In this document: positions 20,612 to 30,440 of the stretch, piece after piece
How the letters are laid out: the number at the start of each line of letters is the position of its first letter
Numbering within the stretch: the stretch's first letter is position 1
Assembly (NCBI RefSeq): GCF_010974945.1
Contig: NZ_JAAIVB010000038.1
Span: 24,901 to 88,900 of the forward strand
Origin: Noviherbaspirillum galbum
GTDB taxonomy: Bacteria; Pseudomonadota; Gammaproteobacteria; Burkholderiales; Burkholderiaceae_D
DNA length: 64,000 nt
Direction of reading: 5' to 3'
Translations under genes and position numbers: made by a program
The notes under the pieces: model-generated
What the model was told of the DNA's origin: nothing
Seen by the model: only the letters and a program-made list of their open reading frames with translations
Databases searched by the model: none

Positions 20612-20641
20612 TTGAACAAAACCCATAAAGCAGGGTACAAT
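20612..20641 (+). promoter_or_regulatory. tRNA-Leu promoter
   Basis: TTGAAC (20612-20617), 18 bp, TACAAT (20636-20641), 10 bp before the mature tRNA 5' end. It may also feed the nuo operon, since no terminator is visible between the tRNA and nuoA. Confidence 0.7.
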
Positions 20642-20651
20642 AGCAGTCTCA

Positions 20652-20736
20652 GCCGACGTGGTGAAATTGGTAGACACGCTATCTTGAGGGGGTAGTGGCG
20701 AAAGCTGTGCGAGTTCGAGTCTCGCCGTCGGCACCA
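20652..20736 (+). tRNA. tRNA-Leu (anticodon GAG)
   Basis: An 85-nt class II tRNA with encoded CCA. Acceptor stem GCCGACG pairs with CGTCGGC. The anticodon arm CTATC-TTGAGGG-GGTAG gives anticodon GAG, and the long variable arm (TGGCGAAAGCTGT) marks a Leu tRNA. The T-arm contains GTTCGAGTC. Confidence 0.97.
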
Positions 20737-20836
20737 GTTACAAAAGGCCAGCAAAGGGATTCCCTGAGCTGGCTTTTTATCGAGGAATCTTGGTTTGATT
20801 TGCTAACCCTTCAACTAACCAACATCCGTCTCCATC

Positions 20837-21196
20837 GTGAACCTCGAAAATTATTTCCCCATTCTTCTTTTTATTCTGGTCGGTGTTGGTGTCGGCATCG
20901 TGCCGCAAGTTCTCGGCCGGCTGCTTGCTCCGCACAAGCCTGACGCACAGAAGCTGTCTCCCTACGAGTGCGGCTTCGAAGCGTTCGAAGACGCGCGCAT
21001 GAAGTTTGATGTGCGCTATTACCTCATCGCAATTCTGTTCATCTTGTTCGATCTGGAAACCGCTTTCTTCTTCCCTTGGGGCGTCGCCATGCGCGACCTC
21101 GGATGGCAGGGCTACGTGACAATGATGGTGTTCATTGCCGAATTCGTCGTCGGCTTCTGGTACATCTGGAAGAAGGGTGCCCTGGATTGGGAGTAA
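20837..21196 (+). CDS. nuoA: NADH-quinone oxidoreductase subunit A
   Basis: A 119-aa membrane subunit of complex I with three transmembrane helices. The conserved loop [20 protein letters not shown] carries the Cys and acidic residues near the quinone entry, and [20 protein letters not shown] is the family signature helix. First gene of the 14-gene nuo operon, 100 bp after tRNA-Leu and 3 bp before nuoB. Confidence 0.96.
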   Translation: MNLENYFPILLFILVGVGVGIVPQVLGRLLAPHKPDAQKLSPYECGFEAFEDARMKFDVRYYLIAILFILFDLETAFFFPWGVAMRDLGWQGYVTMMVFIAEFVVGFWYIWKKGALDWE

Positions 21197-21199
21197 CTC

Positions 21200-21676
21200 A
21201 TGTCTATTGAAGGCGTATTGAACGAAGGCTTCGTCACGACCACCGCTGACAAGCTGATCAACTGGACGCGCACGGGCTCGCTCTGGCCCATGACCTTCGG
21301 CCTGGCGTGCTGCGCGGTGGAAATGATGCATGCCGGCGCATCCCGCTATGACCTTGACCGTTTCGGCATCGTCTTCCGTCCTTCCCCGCGCCAGTCCGAC
21401 GTGATGATTGTCGCCGGCACACTGTGCAACAAGATGGCGCCAGCCTTGCGCAAGGTATACGACCAGATGGCCGAGCCGCGCTGGGTGATCTCCATGGGCA
21501 CCTGCGCCAATGGCGGCGGTTACTACCATTATTCCTACTCGGTCGTCCGGGGTTGTGATCGCATCGTGCCTGTGGACGTCTACGTGCCTGGCTGCCCGCC
21601 GACGGCAGAAGCGCTGCTGTACGGCATCATGCAGCTGCAAAACAAGATCAAGCGCACCAACACGATCGCTCGCTGA
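21200..21676 (+). CDS. nuoB: NADH-quinone oxidoreductase subunit B
   Basis: A 158-aa peripheral subunit that holds the terminal [4Fe-4S] cluster N2, the electron donor to quinone. Cluster ligands are seen in [12 protein letters not shown] (two adjacent Cys), MGTCANGGG and [14 protein letters not shown]. Location: hydrophilic arm at the membrane junction. It begins just after nuoA and ends 17 bp before nuoC. Confidence 0.97.
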   Translation: MSIEGVLNEGFVTTTADKLINWTRTGSLWPMTFGLACCAVEMMHAGASRYDLDRFGIVFRPSPRQSDVMIVAGTLCNKMAPALRKVYDQMAEPRWVISMGTCANGGGYYHYSYSVVRGCDRIVPVDVYVPGCPPTAEALLYGIMQLQNKIKRTNTIAR

Positions 21677-21693
21677 GAGGGCGCTGAACGGTT

Positions 21694-22290
21694 ATGACAA
21701 CGAAAATTGAAAGCCTCGAAGCGGCGCTGAAGAACGCGCTCGGCGACCAGATCCGCAACCTCAAGGTGGCGCTCGGCGAGGTCACCGTCGAAGTGGCTTC
21801 GTCGAACTATCTCTCCGCGATGCGCGCCATGCGCGATCATGCGGACCTGCGTTTCGAGGAAATGATCGACCTTTGCGGCGTGGACTACTCGACCTACGGC
21901 GATGGCGCCTGGGACGGGTCGCGCTTCGCCGTGACGGTTCACCTATTGTCGGTCGCTCACAACTGGCGCGTGCGGGTGCGTACCTTCGCGCCGGATGACG
22001 ACCTGCCGGTCGTGCCCTCCATCGTCGACATCTGGAATGCAGCCAACTGGTACGAGCGCGAAGCCTTCGACCTGCTCGGCATCCTGTTCGACGGCCACAA
22101 TGACCTGCGCCGCATCCTTACCGACTATGGCTTCATCGGCCATCCCTTCCGCAAGGATTTCCCGGTGTCCGGATACGTGGAAATGCGCTACGACCCCGAG
22201 CAGAAGCGCGTCATCTATCAACCCGTCACCATCGAGCCCCGTGAAATCGTGCCCCGCGTGATTCGCGAAGACAAATACGGGATCAAATAA
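21694..22290 (+). CDS. nuoC: NADH-quinone oxidoreductase subunit C
   Basis: A 198-aa 30-kDa-type subunit of the hydrophilic arm. The family signature [28 protein letters not shown] is complete (about residues 115-145), followed by [19 protein letters not shown]. nuoC and nuoD are separate genes here, unlike the fused nuoCD of E. coli. Its stop shares one base with the nuoD start. Confidence 0.96.
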   Translation: MTTKIESLEAALKNALGDQIRNLKVALGEVTVEVASSNYLSAMRAMRDHADLRFEEMIDLCGVDYSTYGDGAWDGSRFAVTVHLLSVAHNWRVRVRTFAPDDDLPVVPSIVDIWNAANWYEREAFDLLGILFDGHNDLRRILTDYGFIGHPFRKDFPVSGYVEMRYDPEQKRVIYQPVTIEPREIVPRVIREDKYGIK

Positions 22291-23543
22291 TGGCTGAGAT
22301 CAAGAACTACACCCTGAACTTCGGTCCGCAGCATCCGGCAGCGCACGGCGTGCTGCGTCTCGTGCTTGAACTGGATGGCGAGGTCATCCAGCGTGCCGAC
22401 CCGCATATCGGACTTCTCCACCGCGCGACCGAAAAGCTGGCGGAACAAAAGACCTTCCTGCAGTCCGTACCCTACATGGACCGGCTCGACTACGTGTCGA
22501 TGATGTGCAACGAGCACGCCTACGTCATGGCGATCGAGAAGCTGCTCGGCATCGACGTGCCGCTGCGCGCGCAGTACATCCGCGTGATGTTCGACGAGAT
22601 CACCCGCATCCTGAACCACCTGCTGTGGATCGGCGCACACGGACTCGACGTCGGCGCGATGGCGGTGTTCCTGTACGCCTTCCGCGAGCGCGAAGACCTC
22701 ATGGACTGCTACGAGGCGGTGTCCGGCGCACGCATGCACGCGGCCTACTACCGTCCCGGCGGCGTCTACCGCGACCTGCCCGATCGCATGCCGCAATACC
22801 GGGCATCGGCCGTCCGCAACGAGAAGGCCATCAAGGAACTGAACGCAAACCGCCAGGGCTCGCTGCTCGATTTCATCGAAGACTTCACCAACCGCTTCCC
22901 GGGTTACGTGGATGAATACGAAACCCTGCTGACCGACAACCGCATCTGGAAGCAGCGCCTCGTCGGCATCGGCGTGGTGTCGCCCGAGCGCGCCATGGCA
23001 ATGGGCTTTACCGGCCCCATGCTGCGTGGTTCCGGTATCGCCTGGGACCTTCGCAAGAAGCAGCCCTATGAAGTGTATGACCTGCTGGACTTCGATATCC
23101 CGATCGGCACCAACGGCGACTGCTACGACCGCTACCTCGTCCGCGTCGAGGAAATGCGCCAGTCGAACCGCATCATCAAGCAGTGCATCGAGTGGTTGCG
23201 CAACAATCCCGGCCCGGTCATGACGGACAACCACAAGGTGGCCCCGCCGTCCCGCGTCAACATGAAGTCAAACATGGAAGAGCTGATCCACCACTTCAAG
23301 CTGTTCACCGAAGGATTCCATGTGCCGGAAGGCGAAGTCTACAGCGCGATCGAACATCCGAAGGGCGAGTTCGGCATCTACCTGATGTCGGATGGCGCGA
23401 ACAAGCCTTACCGCCTCAAGATCCGCGCACCCGGCTTCCCTCATCTCCAGGGCCTGGATGAAATGGCCAAGGGACACATGATCGCCGATGCGGTAACCAT
23501 CATCGGCACGCAAGACATCGTGTTCGGTGAAATCGACCGATAA
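22290..23543 (+). CDS. nuoD: NADH-quinone oxidoreductase subunit D
   Basis: A 417-aa 49-kDa subunit homologous to the large subunit of NiFe hydrogenases, forming much of the quinone pocket with NuoB. The N-terminus [20 protein letters not shown] contains the quinone-contacting His residues; [15 protein letters not shown] and the C-terminal DIVFGEIDR are conserved. Overlaps nuoC by one base (TAATG), coupling their translation. Confidence 0.97.
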   Translation: MAEIKNYTLNFGPQHPAAHGVLRLVLELDGEVIQRADPHIGLLHRATEKLAEQKTFLQSVPYMDRLDYVSMMCNEHAYVMAIEKLLGIDVPLRAQYIRVMFDEITRILNHLLWIGAHGLDVGAMAVFLYAFREREDLMDCYEAVSGARMHAAYYRPGGVYRDLPDRMPQYRASAVRNEKAIKELNANRQGSLLDFIEDFTNRFPGYVDEYETLLTDNRIWKQRLVGIGVVSPERAMAMGFTGPMLRGSGIAWDLRKKQPYEVYDLLDFDIPIGTNGDCYDRYLVRVEEMRQSNRIIKQCIEWLRNNPGPVMTDNHKVAPPSRVNMKSNMEELIHHFKLFTEGFHVPEGEVYSAIEHPKGEFGIYLMSDGANKPYRLKIRAPGFPHLQGLDEMAKGHMIADAVTIIGTQDIVFGEIDR

Positions 23544-23585
23544 CACTGGCAAGCAGTACTAACCGCGCGACATACTCGCGCAAGA

Positions 23586-24077
23586 ATGGCTAAGCATATG
23601 CTGTTAAGTCAAGAAGCGTACAAGAAGATCGATCGCGAACTCGCGAAATTCCCTGCAGACCAGCGTCAGTCGGCCTGCATGGCTGCACTGGCGATTGCCC
23701 AGGTTGAAAAGGGCTGGCTGTCGCCGGAAGTGATGAAGGATGTCGCCGACTATATCGGAATGGCTCCCATCGCCGTGCAGGAAGTTGCAACCTTTTACAA
23801 CATGTTCGATACCAAGCCGGTCGGCAAGCACAAGATCTCGGTCTGCACCAATCTGCCTTGCGCCCTGTCCGGCGGCGAACGCGCCGCGCACTACCTGAAA
23901 GAGAAGCTGGGCGTCGATTACAAGGAAACCACCGCGGACGGGCAGTTCACCCTGATCGAAGGCGAATGCATGGGTGCCTGCGGCGATGCACCGGTCCTGA
24001 TCGTCAATAACAAGCGCATGTGCAGCCACATGTCGAACGACAAGATCGACGCGCTGGTTGAGGAACTGAAGAAATGA
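23586..24077 (+). CDS. nuoE: NADH-quinone oxidoreductase subunit E
   Basis: A 163-aa subunit with a C-terminal thioredoxin-like fold carrying the [2Fe-2S] cluster N1a. Ligands are seen as CTNLPC (residues about 87-92) and [11 protein letters not shown] (about 128-138). Part of the NADH-oxidising module with NuoF and NuoG. It overlaps nuoF by 4 bases (ATGA). Confidence 0.96.
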   Translation: MAKHMLLSQEAYKKIDRELAKFPADQRQSACMAALAIAQVEKGWLSPEVMKDVADYIGMAPIAVQEVATFYNMFDTKPVGKHKISVCTNLPCALSGGERAAHYLKEKLGVDYKETTADGQFTLIEGECMGACGDAPVLIVNNKRMCSHMSNDKIDALVEELKK

Positions 24078-25372
24078 CTACCTGCCTCCACGATCGCCAC
24101 ATCAAGCCGTTGATCCTGGCGGGACTCGACGGCGACAACTGGCACCTTGCCGACTACGTGAAACGCGGCGGCTACGAAGCGCTGCGCCGCATTCTCGACG
24201 AGAAGATCACGCCCGAACAGGTCATCGCCGAACTGAAGGCGTCTTCCCTGCGCGGACGGGGCGGCGCCGGCTTTCCGACCGGCCTGAAATGGAGTTTCAT
24301 GCCGCGCCAGTTCCCTGGGCAAAAGTACCTCGTCTGCAACACGGACGAAGGCGAGCCGGGCACATTCAAGGATCGCGACATCATCCGCTACAATCCCCAT
24401 GCCCTGATCGAAGGCATGGCCATCGGCGCCTACGCCATGGGCATCACCGTCGGCTACAACTACATCCACGGTGAAATCTGGGCGGAGTACGAGCGCTTCG
24501 AGGAAGCGCTCGAAGAGGCGCGCGCCGCCGGCTTCCTCGGCGACAACATCCTTGGCAGCAGCTTCAGCTTCCAGCTCCACGCCTTCCATGGCTATGGCGC
24601 CTACATCTGCGGCGAAGAGACCGCGCTGCTCGAATCCCTGGAAGGAAAGAAGGGTCAGCCGCGCTTCAAGCCGCCGTTCCCCGCCAGCTTCGGCCTGTAT
24701 GGCAAGCCCACCACGATCAACAACACCGAGACCTTCGCCGCGGTGCCGTTCATCATGCGCATGGGCGGCGAAGCCTATGCTGCGCTGGGCAAGCCCAACA
24801 ACGGCGGCACCAAGATCTTCTCGATTTCGGGTGACGTCGCCCGTCCCGGCAACTACGAGATCCCGCTGGGCACGCCGTTCGCTACCTTGCTCGAACTGGC
24901 CGGCGGCATGCGCGACGGCAAAAAGATCAAGGCCGTGATTCCCGGCGGTTCGTCCATGCCGGTGCTCACCGGCGAAGTGATGATGAACACCGACATGGAT
25001 TACGATGCGATCGCCAAGGCCGGCTCCATGCTGGGCTCCGGCGCGGTCATCGTAATGGACGAAACACGCTGCATGGTGAAGTCGCTGCTGCGCCTGTCCT
25101 ACTTCTATTTCGAAGAGTCCTGCGGACAATGCACCCCCTGCCGCGAAGGAACGGGCTGGCTCTATCGCATGGTTCACCGCATCGAACACGGGCAGGGCAG
25201 GGCAGACGACCTGGACATGCTGAACTCCATCGCCGACAACATCCAGGGCCGCACCATTTGCGCCCTGGGCGACGCGGCCGCGATGCCGGTGCGAGCGTTC
25301 GTGAAGAATTTCCGCGAAGAGTTCGAGTACCACATCGAAAACAAGCGCTGCCTCGTCCCGACCTACGTTTGA
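24074..25372 (+). CDS. nuoF: NADH-quinone oxidoreductase subunit F (NADH- and FMN-binding)
   Basis: A 432-aa subunit where NADH reduces [20 protein letters not shown] is the NADH/FMN glycine-rich loop, [15 protein letters not shown] contributes to the flavin site, [15 protein letters not shown] follows, and [15 protein letters not shown] with a later Cys binds [4Fe-4S] cluster N3. Overlaps nuoE by 4 bases. A 102-bp gap with a GGCTGC/GCAGCC stem separates it from nuoG. Confidence 0.97.
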   Translation: MTTCLHDRHIKPLILAGLDGDNWHLADYVKRGGYEALRRILDEKITPEQVIAELKASSLRGRGGAGFPTGLKWSFMPRQFPGQKYLVCNTDEGEPGTFKDRDIIRYNPHALIEGMAIGAYAMGITVGYNYIHGEIWAEYERFEEALEEARAAGFLGDNILGSSFSFQLHAFHGYGAYICGEETALLESLEGKKGQPRFKPPFPASFGLYGKPTTINNTETFAAVPFIMRMGGEAYAALGKPNNGGTKIFSISGDVARPGNYEIPLGTPFATLLELAGGMRDGKKIKAVIPGGSSMPVLTGEVMMNTDMDYDAIAKAGSMLGSGAVIVMDETRCMVKSLLRLSYFYFEESCGQCTPCREGTGWLYRMVHRIEHGQGRADDLDMLNSIADNIQGRTICALGDAAAMPVRAFVKNFREEFEYHIENKRCLVPTYV

Positions 25373-25474
25373 CGGGTGGGTGGGTTGGCTGCGGCTTGAA
25401 AGCAGCCGCCGGAAGTCCGAAACAGATTACTCCTGGGCGCAATGTCGCCCATCAAAAATACTTAGGCAATCGCC

Positions 25475-27811
25475 ATGGTTGAAATTGAAATTGACGGCAA
25501 AAAGGTAGAGGTGCAGGAAGGCAGCATGGTCATGGATGCCGCTAACAAGCTCGGCACCTACATTCCGCATTTTTGCTATCACAAGAAGCTGTCCATCGCG
25601 GCGAACTGCCGCATGTGCCTGGTCGAGGTAGAAAAGGCGCCCAAGCCCTTGCCGGCATGCGCCACGCCCGTGACCAACGGCATGATCGTCCGCACCGCAA
25701 GCGACAAGGCGATCAAGGCGCAGAAGAGCGTCATGGAATTCCTCCTGATCAACCATCCCCTGGATTGCCCGATCTGCGACCAGGGCGGAGAATGCCAGTT
25801 GCAGGACTTGGCGGTTGGTTACGGTCCGGCTGCGTCCCGCTACGAAGAAGAGAAGCGCGTCGTCGAACCCAAGGATGCCGGCCCGCTGATTTCGATGAAG
25901 GAAATGGCGCGCTGCATCCATTGCACGCGCTGCGTGCGCTTCGGCCAGGAAGTCGCCGGCGTCATGGAATTCGGCATGCTGAACCGCGGCGAACACTCCG
26001 AGATCACCACCTTCGTCGGCAACTCGGTGGACTCCGAACTGTCCGGCAACATGATCGACCTGTGCCCGGTGGGCGCGCTGACGTCCAAGCCTTTCCGCTA
26101 CAGCGCACGCACCTGGGAACTGTCCCGCCGCCGCTCGGTAAGCCCGCACGACGGTCTCGGTTCCAACCTGATCGTGCAGGTCAAGCAGAACAAGGTCATG
26201 CGCGTCCTGCCGCTGGAAAACGAAGCCGTCAACGAATGCTGGCTGTCAGACAAGGACCGGTTCTCGTACCTCGGCTTGAACAGCGAAGACCGCCTTACCC
26301 GGCCGATGCTGAAGCAGGATGGCAAGTGGATCGAAACCGACTGGCAGACCGCGCTGGAATATGTCGCCCACGGCTTGCGCAACATCCGCCACGAACATGG
26401 CGCGGATTCCATCGCCGCGCTGGCCGCCCCGCACTCGACGCTGGAAGAATTGTCGCTGTTCCAGCGCGTCGTCCGCGGCCTGGGTTCGGATAACGTCGAC
26501 TTCCGCTTGCGCCAGTCCGACTTCGCGCTCGATGGCAAGGTTACGCCCTGGCTGGGCACGTCCATCGACGAGTTCGGCCAGATGAACCGCGTCTTCGTGA
26601 TCGGTTCCTTCCTGCGCAAGGATCATCCCTTGCTGGCTGCGCGCATGCGCCACGCGACCAAGCGCGGCACCAAGCTGAGCGCGCTCGGCGCCACCAGCGA
26701 AGACTGGCTCATGCCGATCGCCAACCGCCTGGTGAAGGCGCCGTCGAACTGGCTGGCCGCGCTTTCCGAGATCGTGGTCGCTATTTCCGCTGAAAAGGGC
26801 ATCGCAGCCCCGGCCGGATTCGACGGCATCGAAGCCGGCGACATCGCCAAGGCAATCGCGGCGAGCCTGCTGTCGGGTGACAAGAAGGGCGTCTTCCTCG
26901 GCAACGCGGCCGCCCAGCATCCGCAGGCGTCGCAGCTGCATGCCGCCGCGCAATGGATCGCCGAACAGACCGGTGCTGCCTTCGGTTACCTGACCGACGC
27001 CGCCAACGCCGTCGGCGGACACATCGCCAACGCCGTCCCGGGAAAGGGCGCGAATGCCGTGCAGATGTTCGAACAGCCGCGCAAGGCTTACCTCGTGCTG
27101 CATGCCGAGCCCGAATTCGACACGGCTAATCCCCAGGCTGCCGTGTCCGCCCTCAAGCAGGCGGAAATGGTCGTCATGATGACGCCGTACAAGCATGGCC
27201 TCGATTACGCCGACGTGCTCCTGCCGGTGTCGCCGTTCTCCGAAACCGCCGGCACCTTCGTTAACTGCGAAGGCCGCGCGCAAGGATTCAACGGTACGGT
27301 GAAGCCCCTGGGCGAGACCCGCCCGGCATGGAAAGTGCTGCGCGTGCTCGGCAACCTGCTGGACATCAGCGGCTTCAACTACGAAACCTCGGAAGAGATC
27401 CGCGCCGAGATCCTCGGCAGCAGGAAAGCCGAGGAAGCCGACCTGTCGCCGAAGCTGAACAACAAGGCTGGAATCGCGCCGCAGGCCGCGAAGGAAGCCG
27501 ATCCGAGCGCCATCGAGCGCATCGCCGACGTGCCGATCTACTTTACCGACGCCATCGTGCGCCGTTCGGGCGCGCTGCAGGAAACCAGCGATGCCCGCGC
27601 TCCGAAGGCAGTGCTGTCCGCCTACATCGCCGAGCAGCTCGGCATTGGAGAAGGCGACCGGGTCAAGGTGACACAGGGGCAGGGCAGCGCCGTGCTGACC
27701 GCAGCCGTTGAGGCCGGCCTCCCGGTCAACGTGGTGCGCGTGTCGGCTGCACACCCGTCCACCGCCGGGCTGGGCAGCATGTTCGGCACGATCAATCTGG
27801 AGAAGGCGTGA
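25475..27811 (+). CDS. nuoG: NADH-quinone oxidoreductase subunit G
   Basis: A 778-aa subunit carrying several Fe-S clusters in the N-terminus: a [2Fe-2S] site with Cys34, Cys45 and Cys48 (NCRMCLVE), a His-Cys site in [15 protein letters not shown], and [12 protein letters not shown] plus a later Cys. The remainder is a molybdopterin-oxidoreductase-like domain without cofactor, as in all NuoG. The stop shares one base with nuoH. Confidence 0.96.
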   Translation: MVEIEIDGKKVEVQEGSMVMDAANKLGTYIPHFCYHKKLSIAANCRMCLVEVEKAPKPLPACATPVTNGMIVRTASDKAIKAQKSVMEFLLINHPLDCPICDQGGECQLQDLAVGYGPAASRYEEEKRVVEPKDAGPLISMKEMARCIHCTRCVRFGQEVAGVMEFGMLNRGEHSEITTFVGNSVDSELSGNMIDLCPVGALTSKPFRYSARTWELSRRRSVSPHDGLGSNLIVQVKQNKVMRVLPLENEAVNECWLSDKDRFSYLGLNSEDRLTRPMLKQDGKWIETDWQTALEYVAHGLRNIRHEHGADSIAALAAPHSTLEELSLFQRVVRGLGSDNVDFRLRQSDFALDGKVTPWLGTSIDEFGQMNRVFVIGSFLRKDHPLLAARMRHATKRGTKLSALGATSEDWLMPIANRLVKAPSNWLAALSEIVVAISAEKGIAAPAGFDGIEAGDIAKAIAASLLSGDKKGVFLGNAAAQHPQASQLHAAAQWIAEQTGAAFGYLTDAANAVGGHIANAVPGKGANAVQMFEQPRKAYLVLHAEPEFDTANPQAAVSALKQAEMVVMMTPYKHGLDYADVLLPVSPFSETAGTFVNCEGRAQGFNGTVKPLGETRPAWKVLRVLGNLLDISGFNYETSEEIRAEILGSRKAEEADLSPKLNNKAGIAPQAAKEADPSAIERIADVPIYFTDAIVRRSGALQETSDARAPKAVLSAYIAEQLGIGEGDRVKVTQGQGSAVLTAAVEAGLPVNVVRVSAAHPSTAGLGSMFGTINLEKA

Positions 27812-28875
27812 TGGATTTCATTTCGACCATTCAAGCAACCGGGCAGGGCATCTTCGGCGGTGTCTGGCCGCTCGTCTGGACGCTGGCCAAGATCGTGCTG
27901 GTCGTGCTGCCGCTCATGGGATGCGTGGCCTACCTGACGCTCTGGGAGCGCAAGATGATCGGATGGATGCACATCCGTCTCGGCCCGAACCGCGTCGGCC
28001 CCGCCGGCCTGCTGCAGCCGATCGCCGATGCGCTCAAGCTGCTGCTCAAGGAAATCGTGGTCCCGAGCAAGGCCAACAAGGCACTGTTCGTGATCGCGCC
28101 GATCATGACCATCATGCCTGCGCTCGCCGCCTGGGCGGTGGTGCCCTTCGGCCCGGAAACGGTGCTGGCCAACGTCAATGCGGGCCTGCTGTTCGTGATG
28201 GCGATCGCCTCGATGGAAGTCTATGGCGTGATCATCGCCGGCTGGGCGTCCAATTCGAAGTACGCCTTCCTCGGCGCCATGCGCGCATCCGCGCAGATGG
28301 TGTCCTATGAAATCGCCATGGGCTTCGCGCTGGTGATCGTGCTGATGGTGTCCGGCAGCCTGAACCTGACCGACATCGTGATGCTCCAGAACAAGGGACG
28401 CATGGCGGACATGGGCCTGACCTTCCTGTCCTGGAACTGGCTGCCGCTGCTGCCCATCTTCGTCATCTACGTCATTTCGGGCATCGCCGAGACCAACCGC
28501 CATCCCTTCGACGTGGTCGAGGGCGAGTCGGAGATCGTGGCCGGCCACATGGTGGAATATTCCGGCATGTCGTTCGCCATGTTCTTCCTGGCCGAATACG
28601 CCAACATGATCCTGATCTCGACACTGGCCTCCCTGATGTTCCTGGGCGGCTGGGGCGCTCCGGTTTCCTTCCTGGGCTTCATCCCCGGCTGGATCTGGCT
28701 CGGCATCAAGACCTTCTTCGTCGTGTCGCTCTTCATTTGGGCACGTGCCTCGTTCCCGCGTTACCGCTATGACCAGATCATGCGCCTGGGCTGGAAGGTA
28801 TTCATTCCGCTGACTCTGGCCTACCTCGTCATCGTTGCGACCTGGATCCAGTCTCCCTGGAATATTTGGAAGTAA
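27811..28875 (+). CDS. nuoH: NADH-quinone oxidoreductase subunit H
   Basis: A 354-aa membrane subunit with about eight helices linking the hydrophilic and membrane arms and lining the quinone chamber. [19 protein letters not shown] and [20 protein letters not shown] are the conserved cytoplasmic loops, the latter full of essential acids. I use ATG 27811, overlapping the nuoG stop TGA by one base; a GTG three bases earlier is less likely. Confidence 0.96.
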   Translation: MDFISTIQATGQGIFGGVWPLVWTLAKIVLVVLPLMGCVAYLTLWERKMIGWMHIRLGPNRVGPAGLLQPIADALKLLLKEIVVPSKANKALFVIAPIMTIMPALAAWAVVPFGPETVLANVNAGLLFVMAIASMEVYGVIIAGWASNSKYAFLGAMRASAQMVSYEIAMGFALVIVLMVSGSLNLTDIVMLQNKGRMADMGLTFLSWNWLPLLPIFVIYVISGIAETNRHPFDVVEGESEIVAGHMVEYSGMSFAMFFLAEYANMILISTLASLMFLGGWGAPVSFLGFIPGWIWLGIKTFFVVSLFIWARASFPRYRYDQIMRLGWKVFIPLTLAYLVIVATWIQSPWNIWK

Positions 28876-28892
28876 GGAAAAGGCTTATCACC

Positions 28893-29381
28893 ATGGAAGC
28901 CATCAAAGACTTTTTCAGCAGCCTGATGCTGCGCGAGCTGCTCAAGGGCTTGGCCCTGACCGGCCGCTACATGTTCGCGCGCAAGATCACCGTGCAATTC
29001 CCGGAAGAAAAGACGCCGCTGTCGCCGCGCTTCCGGGGCCTGCATGCCTTGCGCCGGTATCCCAACGGCGAAGAGCGCTGCATCGCCTGCAAGCTTTGCG
29101 AAGCCGTCTGCCCGGCCATGGCCATCACCATCGAGTCCACGGAACGCGACGACGGCACCCGGCGCACGACGCGCTACGACATCGACCTCACTAAGTGCAT
29201 CTTCTGCGGATTCTGCGAAGAGTCCTGCCCGGTCGATTCGATCGTCGAGACCAACATCCTCGAATACCACGGCGAAAAGCGCGGTGACCTGTACTTCACC
29301 AAGGAAATGCTGCTCGCGGTGGGTGACCGCTACGAAAAGGACATCGCAGCCGCACGTGCGACGGACGCACCGTATCGTTGA
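28893..29381 (+). CDS. nuoI: NADH-quinone oxidoreductase subunit I
   Basis: A 162-aa ferredoxin-like subunit with two [4Fe-4S] clusters (N6a, N6b): [12 protein letters not shown] and [12 protein letters not shown]. Electrons pass through it from NuoG toward NuoB. ATG 28893 (MEAIKDFF) has AAGGAAA upstream; a TTG at 28866 lies inside nuoH and was rejected. Confidence 0.96.
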   Translation: MEAIKDFFSSLMLRELLKGLALTGRYMFARKITVQFPEEKTPLSPRFRGLHALRRYPNGEERCIACKLCEAVCPAMAITIESTERDDGTRRTTRYDIDLTKCIFCGFCEESCPVDSIVETNILEYHGEKRGDLYFTKEMLLAVGDRYEKDIAAARATDAPYR

Positions 29382-29443
29382 TTCGCGCGCGCCCGGAAAC
29401 ACGATCGACGCGACCCGGGCCTTGCAGACTTATCTGGACCACT

Positions 29444-30094
29444 ATGGAATTCAAAACCTTTCTGTTCTACGCGTTCTCGGCGATTCTGATCTTCGCCGCG
29501 CTGCGCGTCATCACCGACCGCAACCCGGTGCATGCGGCGCTGTTCCTCGTCCTGTCGTTCTTTTCGGCAGGCGGCATCTGGCTGCTCCTTAAGGCGGAAT
29601 TCCTGGCGATCGTGCTGGTGCTGGTCTACGTCGGCGCCGTGATGGTGCTCTTCCTGTTCGTCGTGATGATGCTGGACATCAACCTCGACAAGTTGCGTGA
29701 AGGGTTCTGGCGCTACTTCCCGATTGCCGCCCTGATCGGCGTGGTGGTCGTGCTCGAGATGTCCGCCGTCCTGCTGCACGGCTTCTGGGGCGCATCCGAA
29801 ACCGTCGTTCCCGCGGCTTCCGCGAACATCGGCAACACCAAGGAACTCGGCAAGCTGATCTACACGCAATACGTCTATGCCTTCGAAATCGCCGCCGTCG
29901 TGCTGCTGGTGGCGATCGTGGCCGCGGTGGCCCTGACGATGCGCCGCCGCAAGGACAGCAAGTACAACGACCCGGCCGCGGCAGTCAAGGTTCGCCGCAA
30001 CGACCGCATCCGCATGGTGTCGATGAAGGCCGAATCGACCCGCGTGAACGGCGGCGCTGGCGCTGCGCCGGCCGCTTCGGCAGAAAAACAATAA
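29444..30094 (+). CDS. nuoJ: NADH-quinone oxidoreductase subunit J
   Basis: A 216-aa membrane subunit with five helices; the helix [20 protein letters not shown] with its pi-bulge is the family mark. The last 50 residues are a basic, then Ala-rich cytoplasmic extension ([20 protein letters not shown]). The start [11 protein letters not shown] at 29444 was chosen over an upstream TTG. Confidence 0.94.
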   Translation: MEFKTFLFYAFSAILIFAALRVITDRNPVHAALFLVLSFFSAGGIWLLLKAEFLAIVLVLVYVGAVMVLFLFVVMMLDINLDKLREGFWRYFPIAALIGVVVVLEMSAVLLHGFWGASETVVPAASANIGNTKELGKLIYTQYVYAFEIAAVVLLVAIVAAVALTMRRRKDSKYNDPAAAVKVRRNDRIRMVSMKAESTRVNGGAGAAPAASAEKQ

Positions 30095-30105
30095 GGGGTA
30101 GCACT

Positions 30106-30414
30106 GTGGCGCTTTCGCTCGCACATTATCTGATCCTTGGCGCGATCCTGTTCGCGATCTCGGTCGTCGGCATTTTCCTGAACCGCAAGAACATCATCAT
30201 CCTGCTGATGGCCATCGAACTGATGCTGCTCGCAGTGAACATGAACTTCATCGCGTTTTCGTACTATCTCGGCGACGCGGCGGGTCAGATTTTCGTCTTC
30301 TTCATTTTGACCGTGGCTGCCGCGGAGTCCGCGATTGGTCTCGCCATTCTGGTGGTGCTGTTCCGTAACCTGGACACCATCAATGTCGAAGACCTCGACG
30401 CGCTCAAAGGTTAA
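30106..30414 (+). CDS. nuoK: NADH-quinone oxidoreductase subunit K
   Basis: A 102-aa membrane subunit, homologous to MrpC, with three helices containing the two conserved Glu residues of the proton path ([20 protein letters not shown] and [18 protein letters not shown]). GTG start with a GGGGTAGCA site upstream. Confidence 0.95.
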   Translation: MALSLAHYLILGAILFAISVVGIFLNRKNIIILLMAIELMLLAVNMNFIAFSYYLGDAAGQIFVFFILTVAAAESAIGLAILVVLFRNLDTINVEDLDALKG

Positions 30415-30440
30415 TCACGACAATAACGATAAGGTCCATC

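Noticed and set aside
28866..28892. TTG start extending nuoI by nine residues
   Set aside because: It overlaps the end of nuoH and lacks a ribosome site; ATG 28893 has AAGGAAA and the family N-terminus.
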